From positions 1 to 64,000 of the forward strand of contig JADJVH010000002.1 of the NCBI GenBank assembly GCA_016716665.1: DNA of 64,000 nt, in the 5' to 3' direction. The notes beneath the pieces were generated by a model that was given only the letters and a program-made list of their open reading frames with translations, was not told the DNA's origin and made no database searches. Made by a program: the position numbers and the translations under genes. Below, piece by piece: positions 1 to 9,810 of this stretch (its first letter is position 1; the number at the start of each line of letters is the position of its first letter). The DNA is from Candidatus Opimibacter iunctus (GTDB lineage: Bacteria; Bacteroidota; Bacteroidia; Chitinophagales; Saprospiraceae).

Positions 1-352
1 TACTACAGATATTGATCCCTTCATTTTTTTTGAGGGCTCCTGAAAGGGCTGATTTTATTGAATGAGCGACAATTATTTTCGTGTTGTAGAAAAAAAAATT
101 CCCTTTTTTCGGCAATCATATATTCAAGTATAGATACATACTGATGTGTTTTTGAGCGCTTTATCTATGAAGCAAAAATAAGGTATGATATCATGGATGC
201 GTAAGCGACTATGAATGTGAATATTACAGATACACAGAGCATGTATGTATCAGGGTGATGAAAAGGCGCAATTGTGTTTGGATATCGTATGTTTGGGACC
301 GTTTTGGTTATATTTACCAACGATATTTTTTTAATCCCATACATTCAATTGA
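1..352. other. AT-rich non-coding leader region
   Basis: No open frame of note is seen on either strand. The stretch is AT-rich and ends in the upstream region of the TPR gene. The only recognisable signal is a TATGTTTG box at 288-295, which matches the Bacteroidota -7 element, but I see no matching TTTG 19 bases further up. Confidence 0.5.
288..295 (+). promoter_or_regulatory. Possible -7 element of TPR gene promoter
   Basis: TATGTTTG fits the Bacteroidota TAnnTTTG -7 element and would place a transcript start near 302, about 50 bases before the ATG. The -33 TTTG element is not clear, so this is a weak call. Confidence 0.3.
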
Positions 353-1762
353 ATGGAGTACAGAACAAAACCCAACCTGTCTCTTCCCGATTTTGTATCC
401 GTGTTTGAAAACATGATACTTCACGGGAACCCCTCCCATTGGGACGAAAAGGACTTTTTAAATCTTATCCAATACTATATCTCGGAATCCCTCACCGAAA
501 AGGCCATGGAAGCACTCGACTACGCGTTGCAGTTTTCAAGCCATCATGCGGAATTTTACGTGATCAAGATCCGGCTGCTGATGCAGGAGGAAGATTTTAA
601 GGAAGCCAATGAGACACTCGATATAGCCCTCAACCTTTATCCACGTCACCCGGAGCTGCAATTGATGAAGATCAAAGTCACAGCACAACTGGGCGATTAT
701 GAAAAGGCGTTTACGATGGTGGACAACTGCAGTGATCAGATGACCCTCAACTCATGTGTGGATCTCTATCTCGCTGAGGCATACATCTATGAGTGCATGC
801 GTGAGTACAGCCTCATGTACAACAAGCTCAGGGATGTACTGACCATCGATCCGAAAAACGAAGAAGCACTGGAGCATATATGGCTCTGTGTGGAATGGTC
901 ACGGCTCTACCAGGAAAGTATCGAGTTTCATAACAATATCCTCGACCAGGATGCCTACAATTACCTGGCATGGTTTAACCTGGGTCACGCCTATAGCTGT
1001 GAAGGGGATTATAAAAACGCCATCCGGTCACTGGAGTATAGCTACATCGTCAATCCTGAGTTCAAAAACGGATATCTGGATTGCGCGGAGCTCTGCTGCC
1101 AGATCAAGGATTATAAAAAAGCCCTGGGCATCTACCAGGAATTGCTGCAACGGTTTGGCCATCAGCAGGAGTATCTCGTACCTGCAGCCGAATGCATGCT
1201 CAAGCTGAGGAAGTATGCATTGGCCAAGGAATGCCTCATCGAAGCGGTCAAGATGGACCAATACATCGATGATGTGTATTATCTCCTCGGTATCTGCTAT
1301 GCACGCGAAGGCAACTATTCCAATGCGATCAGCTCTTTGATCAAGGCAATCAAGTTAGATGACCGTCGTGAGGAGTATTATGCTGAGCTGGCCTATTGCT
1401 ATGAGAAGACAAAGCAATTTGGCAAGGCTGATTTCTACTACAACAAATCCACCGAGACCGGACCAGAGGAAGAAACCTACTGGCTCGCCCATGTCAAGTT
1501 CCTGATGCGTCGCAACAAGATCGAAAAGGCACTCGATGTCCTCGAAGAAGCGGATGAGCACACCGTCGGTCCAAGGTTGTCATACTGCAAGGCAGCGTGC
1601 CTCTATCTTAGTGGCGACAAGAAGGAAGCTATTGAATGCCTGGATGAAATCCTGCCAGAAGATTTTGATTCTCATAAGATCTTCTTCAAGATGGCCCCCA
1701 AGGCGAAAGCCGACCGCGAAATTCAATCAATGATCCGGTATTACTCTTTCGAGAATCTCTAA
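353..1762 (+). CDS. Cytoplasmic tetratricopeptide repeat protein
   Basis: A 469-residue protein made almost wholly of TPR-like helical pairs, recognisable by recurring A/G-Y-x-x-G and L-x-x-x-P spacing, for example around residues 210-240 (WFNLGHAY), 305-345 (YYLLGICYAREGNY) and 345-375 (YYAELAYCYEKTKQF). There is no signal peptide or membrane segment, so it should be cytoplasmic, probably a protein-protein scaffold. Similar long TPR proteins are common in Bacteroidota, but I cannot name a partner. It stands alone on the plus strand, convergent with dsbD across a shared terminator. The ATG is chosen because it follows a possible -7 box and no earlier in-frame start is visible. Confidence 0.85.
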   Translation: MEYRTKPNLSLPDFVSVFENMILHGNPSHWDEKDFLNLIQYYISESLTEKAMEALDYALQFSSHHAEFYVIKIRLLMQEEDFKEANETLDIALNLYPRHPELQLMKIKVTAQLGDYEKAFTMVDNCSDQMTLNSCVDLYLAEAYIYECMREYSLMYNKLRDVLTIDPKNEEALEHIWLCVEWSRLYQESIEFHNNILDQDAYNYLAWFNLGHAYSCEGDYKNAIRSLEYSYIVNPEFKNGYLDCAELCCQIKDYKKALGIYQELLQRFGHQQEYLVPAAECMLKLRKYALAKECLIEAVKMDQYIDDVYYLLGICYAREGNYSNAISSLIKAIKLDDRREEYYAELAYCYEKTKQFGKADFYYNKSTETGPEEETYWLAHVKFLMRRNKIEKALDVLEEADEHTVGPRLSYCKAACLYLSGDKKEAIECLDEILPEDFDSHKIFFKMAPKAKADREIQSMIRYYSFENL

Positions 1763-1784
1763 TCGCATTACAGTCTCACTCCAT

Positions 1785-1828
1785 AAAAAAGGCCCTGTCG
1801 ATTTACATCTTCAGGGCTTTTCCTTTTT
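1785..1828. terminator. Bidirectional intrinsic terminator
   Basis: GCCCTG (1792-1797) pairs with CAGGGC (1812-1817), flanked by an A run on the left and a T run on the right. It can therefore serve the TPR gene on the plus strand and dsbD on the minus strand. Confidence 0.7.
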
Positions 1829-1849
1829 ACCGGTATGGCAAACATTTGA

Positions 1850-4489
1850 TTAATTGCTACCTATTGCCGGACTGGAGATTTCTTTAAACGTATTCAATCC
1901 GCATTCAAGGAAAGACTGATAACCCGCTACATCTGGATCATAACCTCTTGGAGTAGTGAGTACTCTTTCATCAGGACTTACGATCACATAGAGGGGTTGT
2001 GAATTCTGATCGAAATTGGCGATCTGGAAATCCGTCCACTTCTGTCCTACAGTCCGGATCTTTTGATTAGTGACAGCCGATTTTAGGACTGAATCCATTT
2101 CCATTTTGTCATCGACATAGAGGGAGATTAGCACAAAGTCATCATTGATTTTCCTGCGGATCAATTCTTTTGACCAGATGTGCTCCTCTGTCTTCCGGCA
2201 GTTGACACATCCATATCCTGTAAAATCCAGCAGGATGGGTTTGTTCTTTTCACGCGCATACGCCAGCCCTTCGTAGTAGTCATGGAAACAATCAAAGTTG
2301 TTGGCGCATTTGCTCAGTGATACATACTGGCCGGTATTCTCCTGTTCTACCTCACCCAATGGCTTGAAAAAATTATAATGTGCCGGAGGAGCAAGTCCAC
2401 TCATCAGGCTCAGTGAATTATATGTGCCAGTTTCTTTGCTTCCCAATAAACCAGTGGCCAGGTAGATCCCTAGTCCCGCAAAAAGGAGCCCAAGCATTAC
2501 AGGCAATGGCATGATCCTGCGGTTGGGACTATCATGTGGAAAACGAATCCATCCAAACATATACGACGCCATGCCCAAGGCTATGATCACCCATATCCCC
2601 ATAAACAATTCGTATCTGAGGAAGCCCCAATGTGCGGTCATGTCCGCGATAGAAAGGAATTTGAAAGCCAATGCGAGCTCTGCAAAACCCAGGATCACCT
2701 TCACGCTATTCATCCAACCACCGGATTTGGGCAGTGAATTGAGCCATGCCGGAAATGCGGCAAACAAACTGAATGGAATAGCCAATGCAAGTGAAAATCC
2801 ACCCATGACCACCAATGGACCCAGGAAACCTTCAGAGGAAGCTTCGACGAGTGCAGTACCAATCAATGGACCAGTGCATGAGAAGGATACTATGGCCAGG
2901 GTAGCCGCCATAAAGAATATCCCGATCATTCCTCCTTTGTCTGCCATCGCATCGCTCTTGTTGCTCCAGCTACTCGGCAGGGTGATTTCATAAAAGCCGA
3001 AGAAGGAAAATGCAAACAAGATGAAGATCACAAAGAAAGCGGTGTTGGCGATCGGGTTGGTGGACAGTTCATTTAAAGAGCCTGCCCCAAACAGGATCGT
3101 GATGATCAGCCCGAGAACGACATAGATGGCGATGATAGAGGCTCCATACCAAAGTCCATTTTCCCATCCTTTTCGTTTTGAATCCTTTGTAAAAAAACTG
3201 ACCGTCAGCGGGATCATCGGGAATACACATGGTGTGAGCAGTGCAACAAACCCATTGATCATTCCAAAGATGAACATCCACAGCAGGTTGCCTTTTTCTT
3301 CCTTGGGCTTTTCTCCGCAATTACTTACGGGGGTGACATAGGTCGTCTTGATGCTTGGAATGCGCTGGTCAAGAAAGCCATTGTCATCAACCCTTGGACC
3401 GTTTGTTTCTGCCATCGCTGTGACATCCTTGCCTGTAGCCAGGTCTATCGTAAATTCCAGAAACTCCGGGGCAAGGCAACGGGACTGGTCACAGGCCATA
3501 AACTCAAGCGAGCCTGAAACTGTTACTGGAGAAGTTGATTTTATGGATTGGGTGATGCGGGCATCATGCTTGAACTTGACGACTTGCATATCAAAATACT
3601 TGTCGTGTTCCTCAACGCGCCCACTACTCTGGTCTGTGATTTTTCCATCTAGCGTATTGGAAGCATCTGCAGTGATGATCAATGATGTTGGGACAGGGCT
3701 GCCTTCCTGATGGATGCCTGGTCCATAGATATGCCAACCTTCGTCAATGACGGCCTCAGCGATGATGTCATAGCTTCCTTCTGCCTTCTTAACAGACCGG
3801 AATGTCCACTTGACCGGTTTCAGGACACTTTTTGGTGCAGACTGACCCGTTACGCTGATACTGCCTACATTAGAAAAGGTAGACGAACTGGCTGGAGTCT
3901 TCTCTGCAGGAGCCTCCTCAGTTATCTTTTTTTTTTCGGCAGAGGCTACACTACCAGCATCCACTTTTGAGGTGGCCTTGACTTCAGGTGTTGCGGTTTT
4001 AGTTTCGGCAGGTTTGGTGCCTGCGGCACCGGTTGAGCCTCCGGTAGCAAAGAGTTCAAATTCGACGTCGGTAGGGGGGAGGCACCGCTCATCATTGCAG
4101 GTCATAAAATTGACATATCCTGTAATGGGTTTCGATGGATCCGTGACTTTTATTTTTTGCTCGATAGCATAAGAGTGCTGGAACTTGACCACTTCCATTT
4201 CGAAGACCTTGTCAAAAATCTTCTTGGCATTGTCGGACTCCTTGTTCTTACCGATGAGTTTGTAATGGCTTCCTTCATCAAAATTGACTGTGGTAGCTAT
4301 CGGGCCGTCTTCGTTTGCCAGATACTGGGAGTATACCGACCATCCATCCTCAATCGTGCATTTAGCCAGAAAAGTATAATTTCCGTCACCTGCAGGGGTA
4401 AGTGTAATCTTCCATTTGACGGGATTATAAATCTGTGCTGAAACCGAAAAATTTGCCACGAAGGCTAAAAGGATAAGTATTGCACGCAT
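1850..4489 (-). CDS. dsbD: Thiol:disulfide interchange protein DsbD, double alpha domain
   Basis: DsbD carries electrons from cytoplasmic thioredoxin across the inner membrane to periplasmic thiol proteins. The 879-residue product has a signal peptide (cleavage predicted after SVSA, leaving Gln19) and two successive periplasmic alpha-type domains, about residues 20-150 and 222-350. Each has a Cys pair in the family position (C131/C136 and C333/C338). An Ala/Lys/Thr-rich linker (150-220) joins them. An eight-helix membrane core follows (about 400-690) with the motifs PCVFPM (C421) and SCTGP (C538), then a C-terminal thioredoxin-like domain with GYGCVNC (C761/C764). The usual DsbD has one alpha domain; the second looks like an internal duplication with both redox pairs kept. 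It is a single gene between a terminator and a 200-base gap downstream of purQ. Confidence 0.93.
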   Translation of the reverse strand: MRAILILLAFVANFSVSAQIYNPVKWKITLTPAGDGNYTFLAKCTIEDGWSVYSQYLANEDGPIATTVNFDEGSHYKLIGKNKESDNAKKIFDKVFEMEVVKFQHSYAIEQKIKVTDPSKPITGYVNFMTCNDERCLPPTDVEFELFATGGSTGAAGTKPAETKTATPEVKATSKVDAGSVASAEKKKITEEAPAEKTPASSSTFSNVGSISVTGQSAPKSVLKPVKWTFRSVKKAEGSYDIIAEAVIDEGWHIYGPGIHQEGSPVPTSLIITADASNTLDGKITDQSSGRVEEHDKYFDMQVVKFKHDARITQSIKSTSPVTVSGSLEFMACDQSRCLAPEFLEFTIDLATGKDVTAMAETNGPRVDDNGFLDQRIPSIKTTYVTPVSNCGEKPKEEKGNLLWMFIFGMINGFVALLTPCVFPMIPLTVSFFTKDSKRKGWENGLWYGASIIAIYVVLGLIITILFGAGSLNELSTNPIANTAFFVIFILFAFSFFGFYEITLPSSWSNKSDAMADKGGMIGIFFMAATLAIVSFSCTGPLIGTALVEASSEGFLGPLVVMGGFSLALAIPFSLFAAFPAWLNSLPKSGGWMNSVKVILGFAELALAFKFLSIADMTAHWGFLRYELFMGIWVIIALGMASYMFGWIRFPHDSPNRRIMPLPVMLGLLFAGLGIYLATGLLGSKETGTYNSLSLMSGLAPPAHYNFFKPLGEVEQENTGQYVSLSKCANNFDCFHDYYEGLAYAREKNKPILLDFTGYGCVNCRKTEEHIWSKELIRRKINDDFVLISLYVDDKMEMDSVLKSAVTNQKIRTVGQKWTDFQIANFDQNSQPLYVIVSPDERVLTTPRGYDPDVAGYQSFLECGLNTFKEISSPAIGSN

Positions 4490-4693
4490 AACACTCGAGG
4501 ATTTAACTAAAAGCGATCACTAAGCCAGCCTTTCCTTTTTGAAGAAGGGCTTGTACTTTAGATGACAGGAATACAAAAATAGGATATAAAGGGTTTATCC
4601 GGGGGAGTTTAATATATCCTTAACGCCACTGTTAACATGGCGGGGCTAAACCATACTTTAAACTTGAATATCAGCGGTTTATTCCACTGTCCA

Positions 4694-5398
4694 TCAGACA
4701 GTAGCAGTCTGTACCACAGCATTGTACAATGATTGGAAGAGGACAAGGCCATCCGTGTTGCCAAGTATTGCCTCTGAAGCCCTTTCCGGGTGGGGCATCA
4801 TACCAAAGACATTCCGTCCTGCATTGCATATACCGGCGATGTGGTCTGTTGCCCCGTTATCACTGGACAGTTCGCCTTCCGGAGTACAGTACCTGAACAG
4901 GATCTGATCATGGGCCTGAAGGGACGCAAGGCCTTCAGCATCTGTGATATATCGCCCTTCAGCATGGGCGATCGGCATCTTGAGCACCTGCCCTTTTGTG
5001 CACTTGTTGGTCAGGAGTGAATCGGTGGTTTCCACCCTCAGATGGATATTCTTGGAAATAAACTTCTGATGCTGGTTGCGCACCAGGGCTCCCGGTAAAA
5101 GGCCTGACTCACATAGGATCTGGAATCCATTACATATCCCGAATACTTTGCCTCCATTGTTGGCAAACGCAATAACAGACTGCATGATAGGTGAATACCT
5201 GGCTATTGCACCGGCCCTGAGATAATCCCCGTAGGAGAATCCTCCGGGCAGGACAATACAATCATCTGTCGTCAAACCCGCTATGGAGGTGTCTTTGTGC
5301 CACAATTTGCGTACATCGGCCCCGAGGACGGTGCCCAGTACGTGGATCATATCGTCATCACAGTTGGAACCCGGAAATACTACGACGCCAAATTTCAT
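4694..5398 (-). CDS. purQ: Phosphoribosylformylglycinamidine synthase subunit PurQ
   Basis: PurQ is the glutaminase subunit that supplies ammonia to PurL for conversion of FGAR to FGAM in purine synthesis. The 234-residue protein is a class I glutamine amidotransferase: nucleophile C89 in GICNGFQ, with H203 and E205 in PHPER completing the triad, and an N-terminal VVVFPGSNCDDD characteristic of PurQ. The length is normal for the stand-alone subunit. purL is not in the window, but purD and purF lie 10 and 30 kb away. A TACCTTTG box lies 25 bases before the ATG. Confidence 0.95.
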   Translation of the reverse strand: MKFGVVVFPGSNCDDDMIHVLGTVLGADVRKLWHKDTSIAGLTTDDCIVLPGGFSYGDYLRAGAIARYSPIMQSVIAFANNGGKVFGICNGFQILCESGLLPGALVRNQHQKFISKNIHLRVETTDSLLTNKCTKGQVLKMPIAHAEGRYITDAEGLASLQAHDQILFRYCTPEGELSSDNGATDHIAGICNAGRNVFGMMPHPERASEAILGNTDGLVLFQSLYNAVVQTATV

Positions 5399-5423
5399 TT
5401 GCCAAGAGCTTATAAGTGTGCTG

Positions 5424-5431
5424 CAAAGGTA
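5424..5431 (-). promoter_or_regulatory. Likely -7 element of purQ
   Basis: On the minus strand the bases read TACCTTTG followed by CA, the usual context of the Bacteroidota -7 element. The start would be near 5417, giving a leader of about 20 bases. A clear -33 element is not seen. Confidence 0.45.
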
Positions 5432-5481
5432 TAAAATACGATGGGTGTCGCCAGCATCTCAAGCGGAAAGCGTCAAATCCA

Positions 5482-6090
5482 TTACATCAATTCGCGTATC
5501 CTGGCTATGGCTTCAGTACGTGAACTTGCATTGAGTTTGGTAAAAAGACGGGAAAGATGCGTTTTGATAGTATTGACCGAGACAAATAATTCATCCGCCA
5601 TCTGTTGGTTGGTGCGCCCGTCAAAGATGAGCTTCAGCACATCGAGTTCCCTTACAGAAAGAGGTTCTTTGAGCCGTGGATTGATAGAGTTCAGATCCCT
5701 GGTTGACGATTGCCTTTGATGAAAGTTATAGAGGGCTATTTCCAGTCCTGCCAGAAGGTCACGTTCAGTAAATGGCTTGATGATATAGCCTGAGGGTTGG
5801 GTGAGTTTGGCATTGTGCAGGGTCTGGTCATCAGCATGGGCCGTGATGTACAAAAACGGGATATGATGTTGGTCCCTGATCAGTCTGCCGATCTCGATAC
5901 CTTCAAAGTTCCCTTCCAGGTTGATGTCTAGCAAGGCGGCATCGATGGGTTCGGTAGCCAGGTATTTTTCGGCGGCATCTTTTGTAAATGCTGTGGCGCG
6001 GACATGAAATTTCGAACCGGCAAGGGCTTCTTTGATCATAGCGGCCACGAGGGCTTCGTCTTCGACAATGAGGAGGTTGAATTGGCTCAC
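5482..6090 (-). CDS. Response regulator, REC plus LuxR-type HTH
   Basis: The 202-residue protein has an N-terminal receiver domain (1-120) with the acidic pair E10/D11, phosphoacceptor D55 in LLDINLEG, a T84 switch position and K105 in IIKPF. A GerE/LuxR helix-turn-helix follows at 137-200 (LSVRELDVLKLI, NTIKTHLSRLFTKL). It should be a DNA-binding transcription factor activated by phosphorylation. It starts with GTG three bases after the stop of the upstream histidine kinase, so it is co-transcribed with and most likely phosphorylated by one or both of the two kinases. Target genes are unknown. Confidence 0.92.
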   Translation of the reverse strand: MSQFNLLIVEDEALVAAMIKEALAGSKFHVRATAFTKDAAEKYLATEPIDAALLDINLEGNFEGIEIGRLIRDQHHIPFLYITAHADDQTLHNAKLTQPSGYIIKPFTERDLLAGLEIALYNFHQRQSSTRDLNSINPRLKEPLSVRELDVLKLIFDGRTNQQMADELFVSVNTIKTHLSRLFTKLNASSRTEAIARIRELM

Positions 6091-6093
6091 GGA

Positions 6094-7905
6094 TCAGGCT
6101 GCTTTTTTCTGTGGGATAATGAGGGTCATCCTGGTGCCATTGCCGGAGTGGGTCGTCCATGTAGCACCAAGCCGGTCGCTCAGGATGTTGATCAATTTGA
6201 GCCCGAAATTGGAAGAAGTCTCTACAGCAAAATGTTCTGGCAGTCCTATGCCATCATCACTCACTTCCAGTTTAATTCCTGTTTCATCCTGCTCAAGAAA
6301 GATAGATATTTCTCCTCTTCGGCCATCCCGGAATGCATATTTGAGTGAATTGCTGATGAGTTCGTTGATGATCAGTGCCAGCGGGATCACCGTATCTACA
6401 TCGAGCTGCGGAATCTTTATTTTTTTGTGGATTGTAATCCTGTTTTTCTCAATGTTGTAGGAACTGATGAGGTGACTGAGCAATTTGTCCAGGTAGTCCT
6501 GGATGCTCACGCCAAGGAGATTTTCATCCTGATACAGGTTTTGATGAATCATGGCCATCGACTGTACTCTGTTCTGGCTTTCCATCAAGGCTTCTTGTGC
6601 GGTGGAATCATCAACGGATTTGCCATGCAGGTAGAGGAGGGCGGAGATCATCTGGAGATTGTTTTTTACACGATGGTGGATTTCACGAAGGAGGATGTCT
6701 TTTTCCGCAAGGGCCTTTGAGATGAGTGCATTCTTTTCTGCCAGGTCTATGTTGGTTTTTGACTTGAGCCGCAGGAGATAATAAAGGGCCAGTGCAAAGA
6801 TCAGCAAGCACAGGGCACCGAGGCCATAGGCCAGCTTCTGGCGATTGGATTTTTCGATGCGAAGGGTTTTGAGCTCATTTTGTGAAGCCAGCATTTTGAT
6901 CTCCTGGTCTTTTTCTTTTACCTCGTATTCAGTGATGAGATGAGTGATCCGTTCATCTTTTTCTGTATTCAGCACGGAATCCTGGCCGGCCTTGAAATTT
7001 TTATATGCTTCCAGCGCAAGCCTGTAATTGCCCTTCTTCTCATAGATCATGCTTTCAGTCTCATAGTTATTGGGTAGCCTGAAGAGGAAATTATTGTCTT
7101 TCCGGATTTGGGTGGATATCCGGTTATGGTCTAACGCTTCATCAAGTCGCCCAAGGGCGAGATAAGACCTGGCAAGTGAGCCATGCACATTGGCGACGAC
7201 ATCTATGGTATGGTATTTTGGATAAGCATTCAGATACTCTTCATTGAGGCGGATGGCTTCCTGGTAGTTGCCCAGAAACCGGTATACCTCAGCCGTGTTG
7301 GACAGTAGCATGGCAATCATCGAGGAGTCCCCCAGATAACTGTAGTACTGACGTGCTTGCAAGAAATAGTCCAGGGCCTCCTTGTTGCGCATAGAGACAT
7401 TATGTTGAATGGCGATATTATTGAGCACGTTGGCCATCCAGAGTGTGTCTTTCAGGAGGGTAAAGGATTCCAGTGCTTTCTGATAGTAACTGATTGAATG
7501 GTCCGGTTCGTCACGATATTCATAGGCTGCGCCGATGTTATTATTCATCATGCCGATAAAATAGGTATCCTGGATGGCAGCAAAGAGAGGGAGTGCCTTC
7601 AGGTAGTATTCAATCGCCTGTCGGTGGCTGCCCTTGTAATAGTAGTGCATGCCGATAAAGTTTTTTCCCTTCGCCATTTTCAAGGTGTCCCCTTTTTGTA
7701 TGGCAAGTGAATCATAGGCCAGTGCTGCAGGGAGAAAAGTGTTTGTACCAGCAGTTACTTCATGACGGATGATATTTTGAAGGGAATCAAATACCAGATC
7801 TGATTGCGCATGCAGGCTGATTGTGCACAGTGCCATCAAAGGGAACAAGATGAATACCAGTCCAGCCTGGTACCATCTTCTTTTAAAGGGGTTTCTCTTT
7901 TGCAT
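6094..7905 (-). CDS. TPR sensor histidine kinase (HisKA_2), first paralog
   Basis: A 603-residue sensor kinase. A signal/anchor segment (about 12-33, cleavage possible after LHA, leaving Gln34) leads into a periplasmic region of TPR units (about 40-330). A coiled segment, one membrane helix (359-380) and a HisKA_2 dimerisation domain follow, with the HHRVKNNLQM box (H410/H411). The HATPase domain has its N box in IINELISNSLKYAF and its G boxes in DDGIGLP and NFGLKLI. It lies three bases downstream of a second kinase of the same build and three bases upstream of a response regulator. Bacteroidota use TPR-kinases of this kind widely; the signal sensed is not deducible. Confidence 0.9.
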   Translation of the reverse strand: MQKRNPFKRRWYQAGLVFILFPLMALCTISLHAQSDLVFDSLQNIIRHEVTAGTNTFLPAALAYDSLAIQKGDTLKMAKGKNFIGMHYYYKGSHRQAIEYYLKALPLFAAIQDTYFIGMMNNNIGAAYEYRDEPDHSISYYQKALESFTLLKDTLWMANVLNNIAIQHNVSMRNKEALDYFLQARQYYSYLGDSSMIAMLLSNTAEVYRFLGNYQEAIRLNEEYLNAYPKYHTIDVVANVHGSLARSYLALGRLDEALDHNRISTQIRKDNNFLFRLPNNYETESMIYEKKGNYRLALEAYKNFKAGQDSVLNTEKDERITHLITEYEVKEKDQEIKMLASQNELKTLRIEKSNRQKLAYGLGALCLLIFALALYYLLRLKSKTNIDLAEKNALISKALAEKDILLREIHHRVKNNLQMISALLYLHGKSVDDSTAQEALMESQNRVQSMAMIHQNLYQDENLLGVSIQDYLDKLLSHLISSYNIEKNRITIHKKIKIPQLDVDTVIPLALIINELISNSLKYAFRDGRRGEISIFLEQDETGIKLEVSDDGIGLPEHFAVETSSNFGLKLINILSDRLGATWTTHSGNGTRMTLIIPQKKAA

Positions 7906-7908
7906 TGA

Positions 7909-9810
7909 TCAGGCTGCTTTATTTTGGGGTACAAATAGTGTAACGGATGTCCCACCTATTGTTTCGATTTGCATGGTAGCACCCATTCGTTCTGAGAGAA
8001 TCCGGATAAGTTTAAATCCAAAGTTCTCCCCAGACTCAAGATATACTTCTGAAATGCCGATGCCATTATCCCTGACTCCGAGTTGGATAAAGCCATTGAC
8101 TACTTCAAGGGAAACATTGATGACCCCGGCTCTGCCATCCCGAAAGGCATACTTGAGTGCATTACTTATCAATTCGTTGATGATGAGCGCCATGGGGATC
8201 ACGATGTCTACATCCAGGTGCTGGATTTCGATTCGCTTGTGGATCACAATCCGGTTTTTTTCGATATTGTAAGAATCGATGAGATGGTGGATCAACCTAT
8301 CCAGATATTCCCTGACACCCACGCCCAGAAGGTTTTCCTGTTGATACAGGTTTTGGTGAATCATCGCCATCGATTGGACACGGTTCTGGCTTTCCATCAA
8401 GGCAGCCTGGGCTGTTGCATCATCCAGTGATTTTCCATGCAGATAGAGGAGGGCAGAGATCATCTGCAGATTGTTCTTTACGCGGTGATGGATTTCCCTG
8501 AGCAGGATTTCTTTTTCAGCGAGGGCACCGGTGATGAGTTTGTTTTTTTCTTCCAGCTGGGCATTGGATTTTTTCTTGGTATACAGTGCGTAATAGATGA
8601 GGGATGAGATAATCAATGCGCCCATCAATCCCAGGGTGAGCAATTGTTGCTCCTTCCTGGAAGTCTCCAGGCCAAGCGTTGCCTCGGCGAGCTGTTTTTC
8701 TTTTTCTACTGTTTCATACTTTACATTGAGCTCGTTCAGTTGCTTGAGATTTTCCCTTTGTATCAGGGAATCATGGAGTGCATACCTCATCGTAAAATGA
8801 TTCAACGCTTTTTCATAATCCTGTTTCGCAACATATGCCTGATAGAGTGCCGTGTGACCCGCGTATTTGAGGGAGATCAGATCCAGTGAATCGATCACGG
8901 CCAGCATATTCGTAAAGGAGGATATGGCTTCATCATACCTGTGTTCTTCCATGTAGGTCTTACCGAGGTGATAGTAGGTATCGCAGGCACTGAAATTGCT
9001 TTTGTTGCGAAGATGGAATGGCAGGAAGGTGAGCAGTCTTTTTCTTCGTTCTGCAGGTGATTCTTCCATCCTCTTCATGGTACTGTGCTCCGGGCTGAGG
9101 ATGTCCATACCCTCCCCGTGTTTGACAGAGAGGTACTCATCTTTGAGCTGGGAGTATAGGTCCAGTTCACCTTCCACCTCACAGGCATTGATATAGTTAT
9201 AAAGGACAAACAAATAGTCCTTTGGTTTTTTTTCAATCCTTACGCTCTCAAGGGATTTTTGGTAATAGTCCTTTGCTTTTGACCATTCCCCAAGGTTCTT
9301 ATACATCTCTGCTATCAGATGATAAGGTAACCACTTCTCATACTCCTCGCCGGTGGCTGTATAGGTGCTCAGCAGGAGATTCCAATAGTAGATAGCGGAG
9401 TCATATTGGGTGGCTCTCATGTGAAACCTGCCCAGGAGCATCTGCAATTTATTGATGTCCTCCTGATAACCTGCGCGAACCGCTCTGGCTAGTGCCAGAT
9501 GGGCCAGCTCAATGGCTTTACTTTTGTTTCCCTTAAACTCTTCAAGTACGCTGCTGCGTTCATAAAGCCTGATATAAAGGCTGTCCTGGCCTGAGGCGGG
9601 CAATGCAGATTTGGCTCTGTCAAAGAAGTAAGCAGCGCTGTCCTGGTTTTTATAGAGATATGCTTTTCCCAGCGAAAGGCCAAGTCTTGCCTGGACAATC
9701 GGATCAGTAGCGGCTTCATACTGCCTGCGTAATGAATCCATGACCTGGCCACTGGTCATATCTGCGTTGATCAGCCACAATAGGAGCATCAGAAGGAGAT
9801 TCAGGCGCAT
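7909..9810 (-). CDS. TPR sensor histidine kinase (HisKA_2), second paralog
   Basis: A 633-residue protein with the same layout as its downstream neighbour: signal peptide (possible cleavage before Gln22), long TPR region, one membrane helix (about 390-410), HisKA_2 box HHRVKNNLQM (H441/H442) and HATPase (IINELISNALKYAF, DNGIGIS, NFGFKLI). From the HisKA_2 box onward the two kinases are nearly identical, down to the run MESQNRVQSMAMIHQNLYQ and the terminal KAA with the same TGATC after it. Their TPR ectodomains differ strongly. This is the picture expected of a tandem duplication followed by divergence of the sensing part. First gene of the three-gene operon. Confidence 0.9.
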   Translation of the reverse strand: MRLNLLLMLLLWLINADMTSGQVMDSLRRQYEAATDPIVQARLGLSLGKAYLYKNQDSAAYFFDRAKSALPASGQDSLYIRLYERSSVLEEFKGNKSKAIELAHLALARAVRAGYQEDINKLQMLLGRFHMRATQYDSAIYYWNLLLSTYTATGEEYEKWLPYHLIAEMYKNLGEWSKAKDYYQKSLESVRIEKKPKDYLFVLYNYINACEVEGELDLYSQLKDEYLSVKHGEGMDILSPEHSTMKRMEESPAERRKRLLTFLPFHLRNKSNFSACDTYYHLGKTYMEEHRYDEAISSFTNMLAVIDSLDLISLKYAGHTALYQAYVAKQDYEKALNHFTMRYALHDSLIQRENLKQLNELNVKYETVEKEKQLAEATLGLETSRKEQQLLTLGLMGALIISSLIYYALYTKKKSNAQLEEKNKLITGALAEKEILLREIHHRVKNNLQMISALLYLHGKSLDDATAQAALMESQNRVQSMAMIHQNLYQQENLLGVGVREYLDRLIHHLIDSYNIEKNRIVIHKRIEIQHLDVDIVIPMALIINELISNALKYAFRDGRAGVINVSLEVVNGFIQLGVRDNGIGISEVYLESGENFGFKLIRILSERMGATMQIETIGGTSVTLFVPQNKAA

